Below are positions 4,435 to 7,030 of a stretch of 7,030 bases of DNA, piece after piece (within the stretch, counting starts at the first letter, position 1; each line of letters starts with the position of its first letter). This DNA is from an uncultured archaeon. Lineage in GTDB: Archaea; Thermoproteota; Nitrososphaeria; Nitrososphaerales; CALBXV01. The position numbers were made by a program, and so were the translations under genes. The stretch lies in the NCBI GenBank assembly GCA_937890045.1, contig CALBXV010000347.1, forward strand, positions 1 to 7,030, given 5' to 3'. The notes beneath the pieces were generated by a model. It did not search any database. It saw only the letters and a list, made by a program, of their open reading frames with translations, and was not told the origin of the DNA.

Positions 4435-6999
4435 TTGAGTGATTCAAATTTATTTAAAGTAAAAAAAAGAGATGAACGTTTAGTTGATTTTGATGAAAAT
4501 AGAATAATGGAAGCTATATGGGGTGCAGCTAAATCTGTTGGTGGTAATGATAAATCTATAGCTAACGACTTAACTCAGATTGTATGTAAAATATTAAAAG
4601 AAAAATTTTCGGATGCAGATAAACCTCTAGTTGTAGAAACTGTACAAGATATTATTGAACAAGTTCTAATTGAAAATGGACATTCAAGAACTGCTAAATC
4701 ATATATCCTATATAGACAAAATAGAACACAAATACGTGAAGAAAAGAAAAAAATTCTCGAAAAAGAAGAAATTGATTCAGTAGATAAAGTTTTTGACGTT
4801 AATGCTTTACGTGTTTTAAAAGCCCGATATCTTCGGAAAGATGAAACTGGTAAACTTATTGAAACACCTGAACAATTGTTTACTAGAATAGCAGTACATA
4901 CTGTTATCCCAGACCTATTTTACGATGTTTTAACATATGATCCTACTGGTTCTCAAATTGAACATTCTTATAATGATTTTAATCCAAAAGAATATGTTGG
5001 TAAATTATTCATTGGTAAATATTCTTTTAATGAGTATCATATTCAAGCAATTAGAAGACTCTACAGAAGATTTAATAGAGAAGGTAAAATTAAAATTTCT
5101 TTTTCTAAATTAATAGAATTAATTATCCAAAATCAATTTGATCATTATGAAAAAGCTATAGATGAATTTTACACATTATTGATAACTAAAAGATTTATGC
5201 CTAATACTCCTGCTATAGCTAATTTTGGAAATGCTCTAGGTATGGGTTCTGCCTGTTTTGTTATGGGGATAGAAGATAATATGGAAAGTATAATGGAGAC
5301 ATTAAAAAATACAGCTTTAGTTTTTAAAGCCGGTGGTGGTATGGGATATAACTTTTCTAAACTTAGACCAGAAGGCGATTTTGTGAGTACCACATCTGGA
5401 GTAGCTTCTGGTCCTATTAGTTTTATAAGATTATTTGACACAATGACTGAAGTTATAAAACAGGGTGGAATTCGTCGAGGTGCAAACATGGGAATTTTAA
5501 ATATTAATCATCCAGACATAGAAAAATTTATCCGGTCTAAATCTGGTAATAAAGCTTTAAGAAATTTTAATATTTCTGTTTTAGTAACATCTGATTTTTG
5601 GGAATATTATGATAAAAATGAACCATTTCCTCTTATCAATCCACGTAATGGGAATATTGTAAGAAAAGTTAATCCAAGAATGCTTTTTGATTTAATTGTA
5701 TATCAAGCTTGGGAAAGTGCTGAACCTGGTGTAATATTTTCTGACCATGTTAATGATACTAATCCCTTATGTGATGGTCTTGGTCCAATTATTACTACAA
5801 ATCCATGTGGTGAAGTATTATTATATCCTAATGAATCATGTAATTTAGGAAGTATAAATGTATGGCAGTTTATCAATCATGACGATCACGGGGAAACAAC
5901 ATATAACTGGGATGCTTTAGCTGAGACAGTACGTTCTTGTTGTCTATTTTTAGATAATGTTATTGATGTAAATAATTATCCTCTTAAACAAATTGAAGAA
6001 ATGACTTTAGCGACCCGAAAAATTGGTTTAGGTATAATGGGATTAGCGGATTTGTTATATGAATTACGTTTATCATATAATAGTGAAGAAGGACGAGAAT
6101 TTATGTCAAAATTAATGGAATTCATTAATTATCATAGTAAGATTACATCTCTAGAATTAGCTAAAAATCGTGGCAGTTTTCCATATTATAAAAAAAGTTT
6201 TTACCCAGAAGGAAAGTTACCATTTTCTGGTTATTTGGAAAAATCAAATTGGGAATTTGATTGGAAAAAGATATGTGAAGAAGCTAAAAAAGGAATTAGA
6301 AATGCATATACTACCGTTATAGCTCCAACTGGTAGTATATCTATGATCGCTGGTTGTAGTAGTGGTGTAGAACCCGTTTATAGTTTAATATATGAAAAAA
6401 ATGTTAAAGTTGGTAGTTTCTATTATGTCGATCATGTATTTGAAGAAACTATGAAATTAGAAGGAATATTTGATGATAAATTACTTGAAGAAGTCTCTGC
6501 TCATGGAGGTAGTATACAAGATATTTCTTATATTTCTCCAGACCTTAAGAAAGTATTTGTTACTGCGCATAGTATTTCTCCTAAAGATCATATTAAAGCA
6601 CTTGCCATATTTCAAAAGTGGGTAGATTCTTCTATCTCAAAAACTAATAACTTTTCTGCTGATGCTACTGTTGATGATATGCGAGAAAGTTATTTACTTG
6701 CTTATAAATTAGGATGTAAAGACGTTACTGTTTTTCGGGACACATCAATTACAGAACAGGTTCTAGTAGCTCCTACAGCAACTACAGAAACTAATACTGA
6801 GCCATCTCCCGTTACCCCTAAACCTTTGAATCAAAATACAGAACCTCCAGTCCCAACAGATAAAGATGTTAACTCTTTAAAATCCACATTTATTGCAGAT
6901 GATAAATCCAATTCTAAATGTCCAGAATGTCTTAGTTTAGTTGTATTTAAAGAGGGATGTTTAACCTGTCCAAGCTGCGGTTGGGGATACTGTACATAA
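4435..6999 (+). CDS. nrdJ: Class II (adenosylcobalamin-dependent) ribonucleotide reductase
   Basis: An 854-residue cytosolic enzyme that reduces ribonucleotides to 2'-deoxyribonucleotides, using adenosylcobalamin as radical source and so independent of oxygen. Residues about 7-100 form an ATP-cone (VKKRDERLVDFDENRI to SYILYRQNRTQ), expected to switch activity with ATP/dATP. The barrel follows: MPNTPAIANFG (255-265), GSACF with redox Cys274, FKAGGGMGYNFSKLRPEG (297-314), KQGGIRRGANMGILNINHPD (342-361), NPCGE (456-460) with the thiyl Cys458 plus Asn456 and Glu460, redox partner Cys469 in ESCNLGS, and PTGSISMIAGCSSGVEP (631-647). A Pro/Thr-rich linker (about 779-813) leads to a tail with Cys829, 832, 842, 845, 848 and 853, typical of NrdJ and thought to bind zinc and re-reduce the active site. 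All catalytic residues are present. The start is TTG: an in-frame TAA lies at 4414-4416, no ATG or GTG follows it before the ATP-cone, and the next Met is inside that domain. No intein is seen. Confidence 0.97.
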   Translation: MSDSNLFKVKKRDERLVDFDENRIMEAIWGAAKSVGGNDKSIANDLTQIVCKILKEKFSDADKPLVVETVQDIIEQVLIENGHSRTAKSYILYRQNRTQIREEKKKILEKEEIDSVDKVFDVNALRVLKARYLRKDETGKLIETPEQLFTRIAVHTVIPDLFYDVLTYDPTGSQIEHSYNDFNPKEYVGKLFIGKYSFNEYHIQAIRRLYRRFNREGKIKISFSKLIELIIQNQFDHYEKAIDEFYTLLITKRFMPNTPAIANFGNALGMGSACFVMGIEDNMESIMETLKNTALVFKAGGGMGYNFSKLRPEGDFVSTTSGVASGPISFIRLFDTMTEVIKQGGIRRGANMGILNINHPDIEKFIRSKSGNKALRNFNISVLVTSDFWEYYDKNEPFPLINPRNGNIVRKVNPRMLFDLIVYQAWESAEPGVIFSDHVNDTNPLCDGLGPIITTNPCGEVLLYPNESCNLGSINVWQFINHDDHGETTYNWDALAETVRSCCLFLDNVIDVNNYPLKQIEEMTLATRKIGLGIMGLADLLYELRLSYNSEEGREFMSKLMEFINYHSKITSLELAKNRGSFPYYKKSFYPEGKLPFSGYLEKSNWEFDWKKICEEAKKGIRNAYTTVIAPTGSISMIAGCSSGVEPVYSLIYEKNVKVGSFYYVDHVFEETMKLEGIFDDKLLEEVSAHGGSIQDISYISPDLKKVFVTAHSISPKDHIKALAIFQKWVDSSISKTNNFSADATVDDMRESYLLAYKLGCKDVTVFRDTSITEQVLVAPTATTETNTEPSPVTPKPLNQNTEPPVPTDKDVNSLKSTFIADDKSNSKCPECLSLVVFKEGCLTCPSCGWGYCT

Positions 7000-7013
7000 T
7001 CTAAATATTAGAT
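6999..7013. terminator. Possible weak hairpin after nrdJ
   Basis: ATCTAA (6999-7004) and TTAGAT (7008-7013) form 6-base arms around ATA, starting at the last base of the nrdJ stop codon and followed by TATAATTTTAT. The position suits a terminator or RNA-end signal, but the stem is mostly A/T and the T run is only four bases. Confidence 0.3.
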
Positions 7014-7030
7014 ATAATTTTATAAACACC

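Noticed and set aside
5169..5489. A 106-codon open frame on the minus strand inside nrdJ
   Set aside because: It lies opposite the most conserved part of the reductase (MPNTPA to RRGANMG), whose codons explain the open frame; no start signal or family match supports it.
1..7030. CRISPR arrays, insertion sequences, inteins or prophage attachment sites
   Set aside because: No regularly spaced repeats of 20 bases or more, no transposase-like frame, no terminal inverted repeats with target duplications, and nrdJ is uninterrupted. The tRNA-Pro 3' end is not repeated elsewhere in the window.

Overview
The window is strongly AT-rich archaeal DNA, probably from a member of the Nitrososphaerota (Thaumarchaeota); this placement is an inference. 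The evidence is a proline tRNA of archaeal type with no encoded CCA, gene starts without Shine-Dalgarno sequences and with AT-rich TATA-like elements about 20-35 bases upstream (as for leaderless mRNAs), two TTG starts, and a cobalamin-dependent ribonucleotide reductase as the only intact reductase seen.

Layout, left to right. The first 87 bases encode the N-terminus of a RidA/YjgF-like protein on the minus strand, running off the left edge. Divergent from it is a 73-residue membrane protein of unknown function (165-386), followed by a tRNA-Pro with anticodon UGG (420-494). A CPA2-type Na+(K+)/H+ antiporter lies on the minus strand (533-1687), convergent with the tRNA. A 101-base divergent promoter region separates it from a 690-residue plus-strand protein (1789-3861). 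Then comes a 573-base AT-rich intergenic region (3862-4434) with several palindromes and short repeats. The last gene is nrdJ (4435-6999), a class II ribonucleotide reductase with its own ATP-cone and a C-terminal cysteine tail.

The most interesting gene is the 690-residue protein. It has an N-terminal ArsR-like winged helix, then an ATP-cone, then a body that aligns by eye with anaerobic class III ribonucleotide reductase (NrdD), ending in the NrdD zinc ribbon. The chain stops just before the place where NrdD carries its glycyl-radical motif, and the position of the first conserved active-site cysteine appears to be threonine. It therefore looks like a dead reductase reused as a sensor and fused to a DNA-binding domain. 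Its position directly upstream of nrdJ, in the same orientation, suggests a nucleotide-sensing regulator of deoxynucleotide synthesis, analogous to bacterial NrdR (zinc ribbon plus ATP-cone) but built from different parts. Short motifs shared by its own promoter region and the nrdJ upstream region (ATATAGT, ATAATTATT, and an ACAC-N5-GTGT element recalling bacterial NrdR boxes) are candidate operators. None of the regulatory claims can be proved from sequence alone.
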